A stretch of DNA of 64,000 nucleotides, taken from positions 16,514 through 80,513 of the forward strand of contig JBLIMV010000025.1 in NCBI GenBank assembly GCA_047638395.1, written 5' to 3'. Positions 1 through 7,393 of this stretch are shown one piece after another. Every line of letters starts with the position of its first letter. Positions within the stretch are counted from its first letter, which is position 1. Below the pieces are notes generated by a model that ran no database searches, had not been told where the DNA came from, and worked only from the letters and a program-made list of their open reading frames with translations. The DNA comes from CAXBCP01 sp047638395. Lineage in GTDB: Bacteria > Pseudomonadota > Alphaproteobacteria > MPNO01 > UBA830. The translations under genes were made by a program, and so were the position numbers.

Positions 1-268
1 CATGATCTTTCACGGCACGTTATACGGGCGCAGAAATCCGGGCAATGGGCGAAGATCCCCCGGCGCACAAGATCGGCAAACGGCCCGATCATCGTCGGGA
101 TTCTTTACAATCCCGGTAAATGCCAAGCGGTATCCGGGTCCGAACTCGTTGATTTATCGGCCTTATTAGACACTGGTACGAATCTTGCTTCAATTGTGTC
201 AAACAGACTCCCCCCCCTGCGGCTTGCCGCGTCACGCAAGCGCCGCATTGCCACAACAGGACACCGAG
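1..268. other. Left-edge non-coding stretch
   Basis: I see no convincing gene here. A short inverted repeat (GGGATT / AATCCC, 97-102 and 109-114) has no T-run and is not called a terminator. The first three bases read CAT, which could be the start codon of a gene running left out of the window on the minus strand, but there is no clear ribosome binding site to support it. Confidence 0.4.
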
Positions 269-904
269 ATGCCTTCATACAAACCTTTCGCGACAGCCAT
301 CGCCTTCAGCCTCACGGTCGCATTCACAGCCCCGGCGCACGCTCTCCTTCTGGATCAGGGCGTCACCACGCTCGACACCGCCACCAACCTCGAATGGCTC
401 GACCTCACGGAATCGACCAACCGCTCGTTCGACGACCTCGCCGGCCAGTTCGGCACCGGCGGCGATTTCGCCGGCTGGCGCCATGCGAACACGGCGGAAG
501 TCTCGGCCCTGTTCACCAGCCAGGGCTATCCGCCGGGTTACGATTCATCGCCCACCACAGTCGCCATGTTCCAGCTGATCCAGATGCTTGGCGAAACGGC
601 TGTGATCCCCTCAGGCTCGGACGTCCAGAGCGCCGCCTTCGGCCTCTATGACGACAGCGCAACCGGAACGCTGCCCCGTGCCGGCATCGCCGTCCTCGAG
701 CAATTGTATTTCAACAACGGCAATCCCGGGTTCGAACGGTCCCATGTTGTCGACGACAACGTGCTAACCGACATCGGGCTTCCGATATACGGCCACTGGC
801 TGGTGCGCAGCGCCGCCACGACCGAAATCCCCGCGCCCGGCGCGATGGCGATCTTCGCAATCGGCCTTGCCGGGCTCGCCGCGACGCGGCGGCGGCGCAG
901 CTAA
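269..904 (+). CDS. Exported protein with PEP-CTERM-like anchor tail
   Basis: The 211-residue product has a signal peptide (about 1-25, cleaved after AHA), a soluble body with a TNLEWLDLT...GWRHA pattern common in PEP-CTERM-tagged proteins, and a C-terminal tail of the form IPAPGA, hydrophobic helix, then RRRRS. Such tails direct sorting and anchoring at the cell surface by an exosortase-type enzyme; here the motif is PAPG rather than PEP. The internal ATG at 269 was chosen because the signal peptide begins there; the longer upstream reading frame lacks one. It stands alone, convergent with the Cys-repeat gene. The substrate or function of the body domain is unknown. Five similar tail-bearing proteins occur elsewhere in the window. 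Confidence 0.75.
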   Translation: MPSYKPFATAIAFSLTVAFTAPAHALLLDQGVTTLDTATNLEWLDLTESTNRSFDDLAGQFGTGGDFAGWRHANTAEVSALFTSQGYPPGYDSSPTTVAMFQLIQMLGETAVIPSGSDVQSAAFGLYDDSATGTLPRAGIAVLEQLYFNNGNPGFERSHVVDDNVLTDIGLPIYGHWLVRSAATTEIPAPGAMAIFAIGLAGLAATRRRRS

Positions 905-965
905 ACAACCGCCACGTGGCCCCCGATGCTGGCCGGGCGGGCGCCGTTGAACTGCTGCAGCTTCC

Positions 966-2075
966 CTACTTCACGCATTGGTGCTTGATGAAGTTTTCCT
1001 TCAGGCCCTTGTCGCAGGACGGGAAGCGCTCGATCACGTGACACGGGCGAATATTCACGCTGCCGCAGGCATCGGCCCGCCAGGGAGGCGCCCCGCTATA
1101 CGCGCGCTGGGTGAGCGCCATCGTGCCGCGCATGTCGATCGGCAGGATCCCTGCGCCGGCACCCGCGGCGACACCGAAACCCTGAAAATGCTTGAAGTCA
1201 TATCCGATGGCGGAGGGCGCATTCTTCGGGGCCGCAAACCAGAACCCGGCCCCGCCGACAGCAATCTCGCCGCCTGACGCCGAAAGGCCGCGATTTTCGC
1301 CGACAAGGTCGCGCGGCACCATGTTCCATAACGTCACGGACACGGTCGCGTCGCCGCCGGTAATCACGCCGCCGTTTATCGCGAAGGTGCGATAGGCCAG
1401 GGCGGCGGGGCCTGCTTTGGTCAGGTTGATCGCCACCCCGTGTTCGGCGCTAAGGCCGGCACCCATTCCGCCATCCATGACGATGCCGATTGTCAACGAT
1501 TTCGGGATCATTTGCTGGGTGCTCTGCTTGAGCGATTCGACAAAGGCGTCCACGCCGAGCTTGACGCGGATGGCGTTGAATTTCCGCTGTTCCCGATCCT
1601 TCTTGAAGGCCTTGCCCGACAGATAGGAAAAGGATTTCTGCAAGGTCGCGGTGTAGTCCTTCGTCGCGGTTATCAGCTTCTTGTTCTTCTTGGCGAAATT
1701 AGCGGCGAATTTCTCGAACTCCTTGAGCGACCCCTGGCCCTTCTTCTGGCACTTCTTATGAACGAAGTCCTCGACCAGGCCCTTGTTGCAGGACGGAATC
1801 CGCTCGACGATCAGGCAGGGCCGCTGATTCAGCTTGCCGCAGGACAGCGCGCCTTTGGAAACGCATTTGTTCTTGCCGAAATCCTCTTTCAGGCCCTTGT
1901 CACAGGACGGGATGCGCTCCCAGATCTTGCAGGGTTTCTGGTTGTTGGCGCCGCAGGCGGCGAGGGCCGGTCCCGGCACGGCCGTCACCAGGATCGCCAG
2001 GCCCACTGCCAGACACGCAGCGGACGACAGGACACGTTTATTAAACAATTGGAAGATTTTTGAGAGTCCGGACAC
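966..2075 (-). CDS. Exported protein with three Cys-rich repeats
   Basis: Product of 369 residues from a GTG start preceded by a strong AAGGAG site. A signal peptide occupies about 1-39 (cleavage after ALA). Directly after it come two copies (about 41-72 and 77-109) of a 32-residue motif with consensus C-G-x2-N-x-[KR]-P-C-x3-E-R-[IF]-P-S-C-[DN]-K-G-L, then F and a final C; a third copy closes the protein (about 337-368). Each copy has four cysteines, suggesting disulfides outside the cytoplasm. Between them lie a Lys-rich helical stretch (about 115-185) and a Gly-rich, probably beta-rich domain (about 190-325). I do not recognise a named family. A structural, adhesive or binding role is only a guess. 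Confidence 0.75.
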   Translation of the reverse strand: MSGLSKIFQLFNKRVLSSAACLAVGLAILVTAVPGPALAACGANNQKPCKIWERIPSCDKGLKEDFGKNKCVSKGALSCGKLNQRPCLIVERIPSCNKGLVEDFVHKKCQKKGQGSLKEFEKFAANFAKKNKKLITATKDYTATLQKSFSYLSGKAFKKDREQRKFNAIRVKLGVDAFVESLKQSTQQMIPKSLTIGIVMDGGMGAGLSAEHGVAINLTKAGPAALAYRTFAINGGVITGGDATVSVTLWNMVPRDLVGENRGLSASGGEIAVGGAGFWFAAPKNAPSAIGYDFKHFQGFGVAAGAGAGILPIDMRGTMALTQRAYSGAPPWRADACGSVNIRPCHVIERFPSCDKGLKENFIKHQCVK

Positions 2076-2212
2076 ACGTCACTCCTTCACTAAAGGCGGC
2101 GCGCTGGTTTTTGATTCTTTCTCCGTCGCCGCGTTACACCGGCCTAGATTTTGCCATTGTAAATTTGTTCCAGCAAGAACTTTGCAGCCCGGGCTCCCAT
2201 ACCCCGCGCCTG

Positions 2213-2662
2213 TCAGCGTCCGCCGACGTTCTGCATCATCCGTTGCAGGTATGTGCGGAACCGGTCGCGCTCCTTATCGCTGAACCCATCCAGATTCTGA
2301 TCGAGCACGTGGCGCACCGACGGTAATACCGCGGCGAAGGTTTTGCGGCCCTGTTCCGTGATGTGCACCAGCATCACCCGCGCGTCTTCGGTCGAGCGTT
2401 TCTTGTCCACAAGGCCCTGCGCACTCATCGTCGTGATCAGTTTGCTGAGGTTGGAGACATCCACCACCGTGCGCTGCGCCAGATCGCGGACGCTGATCCC
2501 GTCCCGTTCCTGCAGGTTGGCGATCACCCGCCAGGCGGGTGTGGTCAGCCCGTGCGGCCGCACGGCGTCTGCCAACGCAGCATAGGACGCCGCCTGGATC
2601 GAATAGATGTAGTAGGCGTGGGAGTCCTCTACGCTGAAGCTGCCTTTTCTCTTCTTTGCCAT
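2213..2662 (-). CDS. MarR-family transcriptional regulator
   Basis: Product of 149 residues with the MarR winged-helix layout: an N-terminal dimerisation helix, a helix-turn-helix around SVRDLAQRTVVDVSNLSKLI, the wing with KKRSTEDARVMLVHIT, and a C-terminal helix. The ATG at 2662 (MAKKRKG) with an upstream AAGGG is preferred over a longer frame. It is divergent from the MBL-fold hydrolase at 2834; the shared 170-base gap contains nested inverted repeats that look like its operator, so it probably controls itself and that hydrolase. MarR proteins usually respond to small phenolic or oxidative ligands; the ligand here is not evident. Confidence 0.85.
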   Translation of the reverse strand: MAKKRKGSFSVEDSHAYYIYSIQAASYAALADAVRPHGLTTPAWRVIANLQERDGISVRDLAQRTVVDVSNLSKLITTMSAQGLVDKKRSTEDARVMLVHITEQGRKTFAAVLPSVRHVLDQNLDGFSDKERDRFRTYLQRMMQNVGGR

Positions 2663-2752
2663 CGGACCCTTATCGATACATCTGCTCAATTCATCCGCGT
2701 CGATCACGGAAGCCGACCGTATCAGCAATCCGGCGCGGTCGCTACATATCGG

Positions 2753-2780
2753 TTAATACCTTGGTAATTACCTGTATTAA
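2753..2780. promoter_or_regulatory. Probable MarR operator
   Basis: In the gap between the divergent MarR and MBL-hydrolase genes, TTAATAC (2753-2759) and GTATTAA (2774-2780) form a perfect inverted repeat enclosing the palindrome GGTAATTACC (2763-2772). The size and AT-rich symmetry suit a MarR dimer site. Binding is inferred. Confidence 0.55.
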
Positions 2781-2833
2781 TGATAGCCTTTTCACAACAC
2801 TGAATAATTCAGACATTCCGCGGGAGAACGATC

Positions 2834-3727
2834 ATGTACGTCACCATGCTGGGTACCGGCGCCGCCTTCGCCGATCCTGACCGGGCGCAGTCCGGCATTC
2901 TGGTCACCCTCGATAACGGCGTGCGCTACATGTTCGATTGCGGTGCAGGCACCGTACGCAACATGGTGGCCGCCAATGCAAGCCCGGTGGATGTAAAGGC
3001 CGTTTTCCTGACACATCTGCATCACGACCATATCTGCGACTTTCCCCTGTTCGCCATCACCGGCTGGATGTGGGACCGCGACAACCCGCCCATCGTGCTC
3101 GGCCCGAAAGGCACCAAACATTTCTGCGACAGCCTGTTCGAAGGCGGCGCGTTCGATTCCGATTTCCGCGCGCGCAGCGCCTATCCATTGCGCCAGGGAA
3201 ACCTCGAAGCCGTGCGCCCCGATATCCGCGAAGTCTCTCCCGGTCTTGTCTATGAAGACGAAGACGTCAAAATCTGGTGCGACTATGTCGAACACATCCC
3301 GCGCGAAATCAGCGAATGCTTCGGCATCCGGTTCGAGGCCGAGGGGAAGACCCTCGCCTTCTCAGGCGATACCTCGCCCTGCGACGCCATGATCGAACTT
3401 GCGCGAGACGCAGACGTGCTGTTTCACGAATGCACGTTCCCGGAAGCCTTTGTCGAGTTTCGTAAAAAATCCGGTGTTGGGACATTTGCCCATACGCCAC
3501 CGTCGAAACTGGGCAAAATCGCCCGCGACGCCGGCGTGAAGTCGCTGGTTGCCACGCATTTCGGCCACTTTGAATCGACCAACCCGGTGATCCTCAAAGC
3601 CGCCGAACATCATCTGCCGACCGAGCTGATGGGGCCCGACATGATGAACGATGTGGTGCGCGACATCCGGATCGCCTATGACGGCCCGCTGCGGATGGCC
3701 TACGATCTGATGCGGGTCGAGGTCTGA
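2834..3727 (+). CDS. MBL-fold metal-dependent hydrolase (RNase Z-like group)
   Basis: Product of 297 residues. The metallo-beta-lactamase signature HLHHDH is at 61-66, preceded by the FDCGAGT loop and followed by SGDTSP (metal-bridging Asp), FHECTF and ATHFGHF (late His ligands). This arrangement resembles the ribonuclease Z / arylsulfatase-like branch, but the length and lack of a long exosite do not prove RNase activity; many relatives in catabolic loci are hydrolases of unknown substrate. GGGAGAACG precedes the ATG. Divergent from the MarR regulator, which probably represses it. Confidence 0.8.
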   Translation: MYVTMLGTGAAFADPDRAQSGILVTLDNGVRYMFDCGAGTVRNMVAANASPVDVKAVFLTHLHHDHICDFPLFAITGWMWDRDNPPIVLGPKGTKHFCDSLFEGGAFDSDFRARSAYPLRQGNLEAVRPDIREVSPGLVYEDEDVKIWCDYVEHIPREISECFGIRFEAEGKTLAFSGDTSPCDAMIELARDADVLFHECTFPEAFVEFRKKSGVGTFAHTPPSKLGKIARDAGVKSLVATHFGHFESTNPVILKAAEHHLPTELMGPDMMNDVVRDIRIAYDGPLRMAYDLMRVEV

Positions 3728-3748
3728 CGCGCAAAGGGTGCGCCGCCG

Positions 3749-4624
3749 CTATTCGGCGACAAAGTCAAAGCGCCAGCCTTCGCCGTTGGACACAATCTTG
3801 CCGATCTCGGACCCGGTGAAATGCGCCGGGTAGATCATCGCACCGCTATCGCCATACCGGTTCAGAAAATCATAGCGCGACTGGCGCGACAGATCGGCAT
3901 CGGTACACACCACGCTCGATAGCTGCGGCTCGGCGATCTGCAGCGGATGGTGAAACAGGTCCCCCGTAAACAGTGCCGTGTCGCCGCCGTCGTCCAGATG
4001 CAGTGCGACATGGCCCGGCGTATGGCCAGGTGTCGGCTCCAGCACGATACCGTGGTCGATCTCGTGATCGTTTTTCACCAGGTCGGCCCGACCGGCTTCG
4101 ACCACCGGCAGCACACTGTCATTGAAAACGTTATCGCCAACTTCGGAGGCGCCGAGCATATTTTCCCAATGACGGTATTCCTCGGCCGAAAATACATAGC
4201 GCGCATTCGGGAAGGTCGGCACCCAGCGCCCATCCACCAGCTGCGTGTTCCATCCGACATGATCGATATGCAGATGGGTGCACATAACGATGTCGATATC
4301 TTCCGCCTGCAGGCCGACGGCATTGAGGTTCGCCATCCATGGCCAGTTCTTCTGGTGCCATTGCGGGCGTCCCGGGCGCTCCTTGTGATTGCCCACACAG
4401 GCATCGACCAGAATGTTCAGCCGTCCGGTGCGGATCACGAAGCTTTTGAACGAAAACAACAGCATCTGTGTGGCGGCATCCATGTAATCGGGCGCCATCC
4501 AGGACAGATGCGGAGCGATCAGCTCATCGGTCGCATCGGCAAACATGCCGGCCGGTGTGCGGAACGGACCGACAGATTCCTCTACGGTGTCGATCCTGCA
4601 GGCACCGCAATGTCTCGTGATCAT
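3749..4624 (-). CDS. MBL-fold hydrolase, lactonase-like
   Basis: Product of 291 residues. It carries the HLHIDH zinc motif at 117-122, then PGHTPGH (third His), FTGDLFHHP (bridging Asp) and YPAHFTG (last His), the layout of the quorum-quenching lactonase / AttM-like branch of the metallo-beta-lactamase fold. The conserved SWMAPDYMDA and LVDACVGNHK segments are typical of uncharacterised proteobacterial members. The ATG at 4624 was chosen because GGAG lies 7 bases upstream; the open frame extends further without a ribosome site. Convergent with the first MBL hydrolase, 21 bases apart. Substrate unknown. Confidence 0.8.
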   Translation of the reverse strand: MITRHCGACRIDTVEESVGPFRTPAGMFADATDELIAPHLSWMAPDYMDAATQMLLFSFKSFVIRTGRLNILVDACVGNHKERPGRPQWHQKNWPWMANLNAVGLQAEDIDIVMCTHLHIDHVGWNTQLVDGRWVPTFPNARYVFSAEEYRHWENMLGASEVGDNVFNDSVLPVVEAGRADLVKNDHEIDHGIVLEPTPGHTPGHVALHLDDGGDTALFTGDLFHHPLQIAEPQLSSVVCTDADLSRQSRYDFLNRYGDSGAMIYPAHFTGSEIGKIVSNGEGWRFDFVAE

Positions 4625-4747
4625 CGCTCCAATTCCTTTGATTTTCAGTGAATGATACACCAACCAATGGAGTCGGACAGCAGGCACTCTCCCGGAAAGC
4701 GCGGCGGGGCGCAGAGGCGGCGCGGTCCCGCATAAACGCAAGACGCC

Positions 4748-4966
4748 CTAGACGGCCTGCTCGCGCATTAGCCGGTAGTAATGTTCCGCATGCTGGTACA
4801 GATTTTCTATCCCGGCAGCATCTCCCGTCATTTCGGCAGTGCGGGCCAGATCCATATAGCGTTCATAGGATTTTTTGGTGTTCCGGGCGCTGTTGGTCTC
4901 TGCCGGACGCCGGGACCGGGAACTGCCGGATGCGGCATCGCCGTTGCGGCTACCGGCATTCCTCAT
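4748..4966 (-). CDS. Short DUF4167-like protein
   Basis: The 72-residue product has a basic, Ser/Arg-rich N-terminal half and a C-terminal half matching the DUF4167 core (KSYERYMDLARTAEM, then NLYQHAEHYYRLMRE). DUF4167 proteins in alphaproteobacteria are usually much longer with a disordered basic tail, so this is a minimal version. The ATG at 4966 follows the stop of the zinc-ribbon gene by one base, which suggests translational coupling; a GTG at 4981 in the same frame would overlap that gene by 14 bases. Function is unknown; nucleic-acid association is plausible from the charge. Confidence 0.7.
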   Translation of the reverse strand: MRNAGSRNGDAASGSSRSRRPAETNSARNTKKSYERYMDLARTAEMTGDAAGIENLYQHAEHYYRLMREQAV

Positions 4967-4967
4967 T

Positions 4968-5117
4968 TTATTTGCCGCCACGCCACGCGGAAGACGACTT
5001 GCATTTACGGCAGACGCGCTCGCCTGCGCCCTCGCTCTCGAACGGCGACCGGCACTTCAGGCACAGCCGCGTCTTTGGTTTCACTTCGTCCACAATCGGT
5101 GTCTTATCGGTCGTCAT
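4968..5117 (-). CDS. Small zinc-ribbon protein
   Basis: Product of 49 residues starting MTTDKTPI at an ATG with a near-perfect GGAGG site. Two CxxC knuckles (CLKCRSPF and CRKCKSSS, about residues 22-25 and 36-39) form a zinc ribbon and the protein ends in WRGGK. Small proteins of this type are common in alphaproteobacteria and are not functionally defined. It is the first gene of a two-gene unit with the DUF4167-like gene, so the pair may work together. Confidence 0.7.
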   Translation of the reverse strand: MTTDKTPIVDEVKPKTRLCLKCRSPFESEGAGERVCRKCKSSSAWRGGK

Positions 5118-5313
5118 AAATCCTCCGGTAGCGACAATGTCGCTCTGCGCCCGCAACGGGAATCCCATCGCGGCCAATTTCTCACAATGTTCAGATTGAA
5201 ACTCTCACGGGCAATCAAGCGATATCAGCTAAACATCCGTGGAATGTGTATCTATAGATGGTCGCAATCGGCCCGGATATCAAGGCATACATCCTAGGGC
5301 GCGAGCGCCGGCG

Positions 5314-6954
5314 CTACGCACCCCTGATCCGATCGATCAGCGCGCCCATGTCATCCGGCAGCGCATCGCCGCGCCATGCCACGTACTGATCGGGGCGGAT
5401 AATCGCCAGATCGGCCTCATACAGATCGCGGAGCGCCGGGTCGGAGTCTTCAAAAACACGCACCGGTACCCCCTTCGCGGCGGCAGCGTCGATAAACACC
5501 TGTCCGTCGGCGTCGGTCCCGCCAAGGCGCAGCAGCGTGAAGCCCGGCCCGAAATTGTCGAATAGCGCGCTACCATCGGCAAGCCACGCATGTGGTGCGC
5601 GACCGCCAGGATAAGCGGTCGCGGTATATTCAAACGGATCGCTTTCAGGCGGCGGTGTCGCTTCGCCGTCGATGCTGACCAAGGGTGATGCGTCATAGCG
5701 CGCGCCAAGCTGGATACCCATGCAGAAATATTCCTCCGCCAGCACTTCCTCTGTGCGCTTGCCAAATGCGACGCGAACCGCCTCACCTTCCGGCGTCTCG
5801 TCCTCGATATTTGCCGGCACCGTCAGGGACGACTTGCCCTGCGCCAGCGCGTAGGACTGCGCCAGATTGCGGATTGCGACCGGGCGGCGCTCGCCCTCAT
5901 AGCTCGCCACCAGGTTTTCGCCGGCCCAGCCATTGTGCCACGCCGCCAGTTTCCAGCCGAGGTTCTCCGCATCGCCGACGCCGGTGTTCATGCCGAACCC
6001 GCCGGTCGGGGTGAACAGATGCACCGCATCCCCCGCCAGAATGACGCGGTCCTTCTGGAATTCGTTCGCCACCAGCGACAGGCCCGCCTGCCACGGTTTT
6101 GACGACAGCACGTCGATCGGAATTTCCTCGCCGATCACCCGCCAGATATAAGGCCGCGGATCAAGCGTCTCGGCATCCTGGCCGGGCTCCAGCTTGGCCC
6201 AGGTCAGGAACTTTCCCTTGCCATCGAGCGCCACGATCGATGCCCGGCCTTCGGGGTTCAGTGAATGGAACTGCCACGGCGCATCGGTCTGCATCACATC
6301 GTACAGCCCGGGCGCTTCGAAATAGACCGACAACATCTGGCCCATCATGAAGTCGCGCTCCTCGCCCGACTTGCCGTCATACTCGATACCAAGCGATTTG
6401 CGCACCGTGCTGCGCGCACCGTCACAACCGACCAGATACCCGCATTCCACGGCATCGATCTCACCGGTTTCCAGGTTCTCGATTTCTGCGGTCACGCCGT
6501 CGGCGTGCTGGTCGAACGAATTCAGACGCCAGCCGAACCGCAGATCGACACAGTCTTTGTGGTCCAGCTCATCCTTCAGGATGCCCTCGACAAACATCTG
6601 CGATGCACGCTGCAGCGGCTCCGGCCCCATTGCCAGATCGTATGATCCGGGGGTCAGGCGTTCGCGCAGGGTCGGAATTTTAATGCGGCCGATTTCATGG
6701 GTGTTGATCCGGGTGATAAAAATCGCATCGCCGCAATGATCCATCGGCAGGCCGACATCGCGCAGCCGGTGCGCAATCCCCAGCCGCCGGTAATGTTCCA
6801 TCGTCCGCGCATTGTGGGAATTTCCCTGCGGGTGGTTTGGCGTGGTCTCGGCTGCGTTGACCAGCATGCAGGGCACGTCGCGCCAGGCAAGATCCAGCGC
6901 CAGGTTCATGCCCACGGGCCCGCCGCCGACGATCATGATGGGTGTTTTTGTCAT
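5314..6954 (-). CDS. FAD-dependent aromatic monooxygenase (PheA/TfdB/MhpA type)
   Basis: Product of 546 residues with the family's Rossmann dinucleotide motif GGGPVG at 10-15, the mid-protein GCDGARSTVR motif (about 171-180) and the second FAD motif RVILAGDAVHLFTPTGG (about 297-313), followed by GMNTGVGDAENLGWKLA. The C-terminal 150 residues form the thioredoxin-like domain of the phenol-hydroxylase branch. These flavoenzymes hydroxylate phenols or 3-phenylpropionate-type substrates using NAD(P)H and oxygen. No ring-cleavage gene is adjacent, so the substrate cannot be deduced. No strong ribosome site is visible before the ATG. Confidence 0.85.
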   Translation of the reverse strand: MTKTPIMIVGGGPVGMNLALDLAWRDVPCMLVNAAETTPNHPQGNSHNARTMEHYRRLGIAHRLRDVGLPMDHCGDAIFITRINTHEIGRIKIPTLRERLTPGSYDLAMGPEPLQRASQMFVEGILKDELDHKDCVDLRFGWRLNSFDQHADGVTAEIENLETGEIDAVECGYLVGCDGARSTVRKSLGIEYDGKSGEERDFMMGQMLSVYFEAPGLYDVMQTDAPWQFHSLNPEGRASIVALDGKGKFLTWAKLEPGQDAETLDPRPYIWRVIGEEIPIDVLSSKPWQAGLSLVANEFQKDRVILAGDAVHLFTPTGGFGMNTGVGDAENLGWKLAAWHNGWAGENLVASYEGERRPVAIRNLAQSYALAQGKSSLTVPANIEDETPEGEAVRVAFGKRTEEVLAEEYFCMGIQLGARYDASPLVSIDGEATPPPESDPFEYTATAYPGGRAPHAWLADGSALFDNFGPGFTLLRLGGTDADGQVFIDAAAAKGVPVRVFEDSDPALRDLYEADLAIIRPDQYVAWRGDALPDDMGALIDRIRGA

Positions 6955-6985
6955 TGGTACTTCAGAATTTCCATAGAGCTACAGA

Positions 6986-7014
6986 TGTCATCCCGACTTT
7001 ATGCCGGGATGACG
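6986..7014. repeat. TGTCATCCCG hairpin repeat (half element)
   Basis: GTCATCCCG (6987-6995) and CGGGATGAC (7005-7013) are perfect 9-base inverted arms around a 9-base loop. The same sequence recurs at 10857, 14771, 16236, 16936 and 36494. Here only one hairpin is present, between two convergently read-through minus-strand genes. Confidence 0.7.
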
Positions 7015-7035
7015 AAGATACAGGATCGACCGCGG

Positions 7036-7296
7036 CTAGTCTTTATCGCCCGCGCCCGTGCCACCCTGCGCCTTGGCAAACTGTTCCATGAACGCCTTCT
7101 GTATGTCGCCGAAGCCCTGAACGCCTGCGGTCGTCCATTGCTGCATCAGCTTCTCCGCATCCATGTCGCGGGCCATCTCGGCGGCACGCCTGGTCAGTTC
7201 CTCGACAATCGCCTCATTCACCGGCGTCACATCAGGCAGGCCAAGCATCCGGCGCGCTTCCTCCGGCGTACAATCTATATCAAACGATACCTTCAT
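7036..7296 (-). CDS. Conserved small protein, DUF6489-like
   Basis: Product of 86 residues beginning MKVSFDIDCTPEEARRMLGLPDV, with a strong AAGGAG ribosome site. The MKV-(S/N)-x-(D/E)-IDCTPEEAR-x-(M/F)LGLPDV start is characteristic of a small alphaproteobacterial family that I recall as DUF6489; the rest is an amphipathic helix with a low-complexity GGTGAGDKD tail. Divergent from the yyaL-type gene. Function unknown. Confidence 0.7.
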   Translation of the reverse strand: MKVSFDIDCTPEEARRMLGLPDVTPVNEAIVEELTRRAAEMARDMDAEKLMQQWTTAGVQGFGDIQKAFMEQFAKAQGGTGAGDKD

Positions 7297-7393
7297 GGTT
7301 GACTCCTTCCCATTGCGTTACAACTACTCTAGCACAGTCCGGAAGCGCACTAATCACAACGCGCGCCCAGCCACAATCCTGCGAAAGACAGAC

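Noticed and set aside
1..3. Start codon of a gene leaving the window on the left
   Set aside because: Only the first codon is visible and no ribosome binding site supports it.
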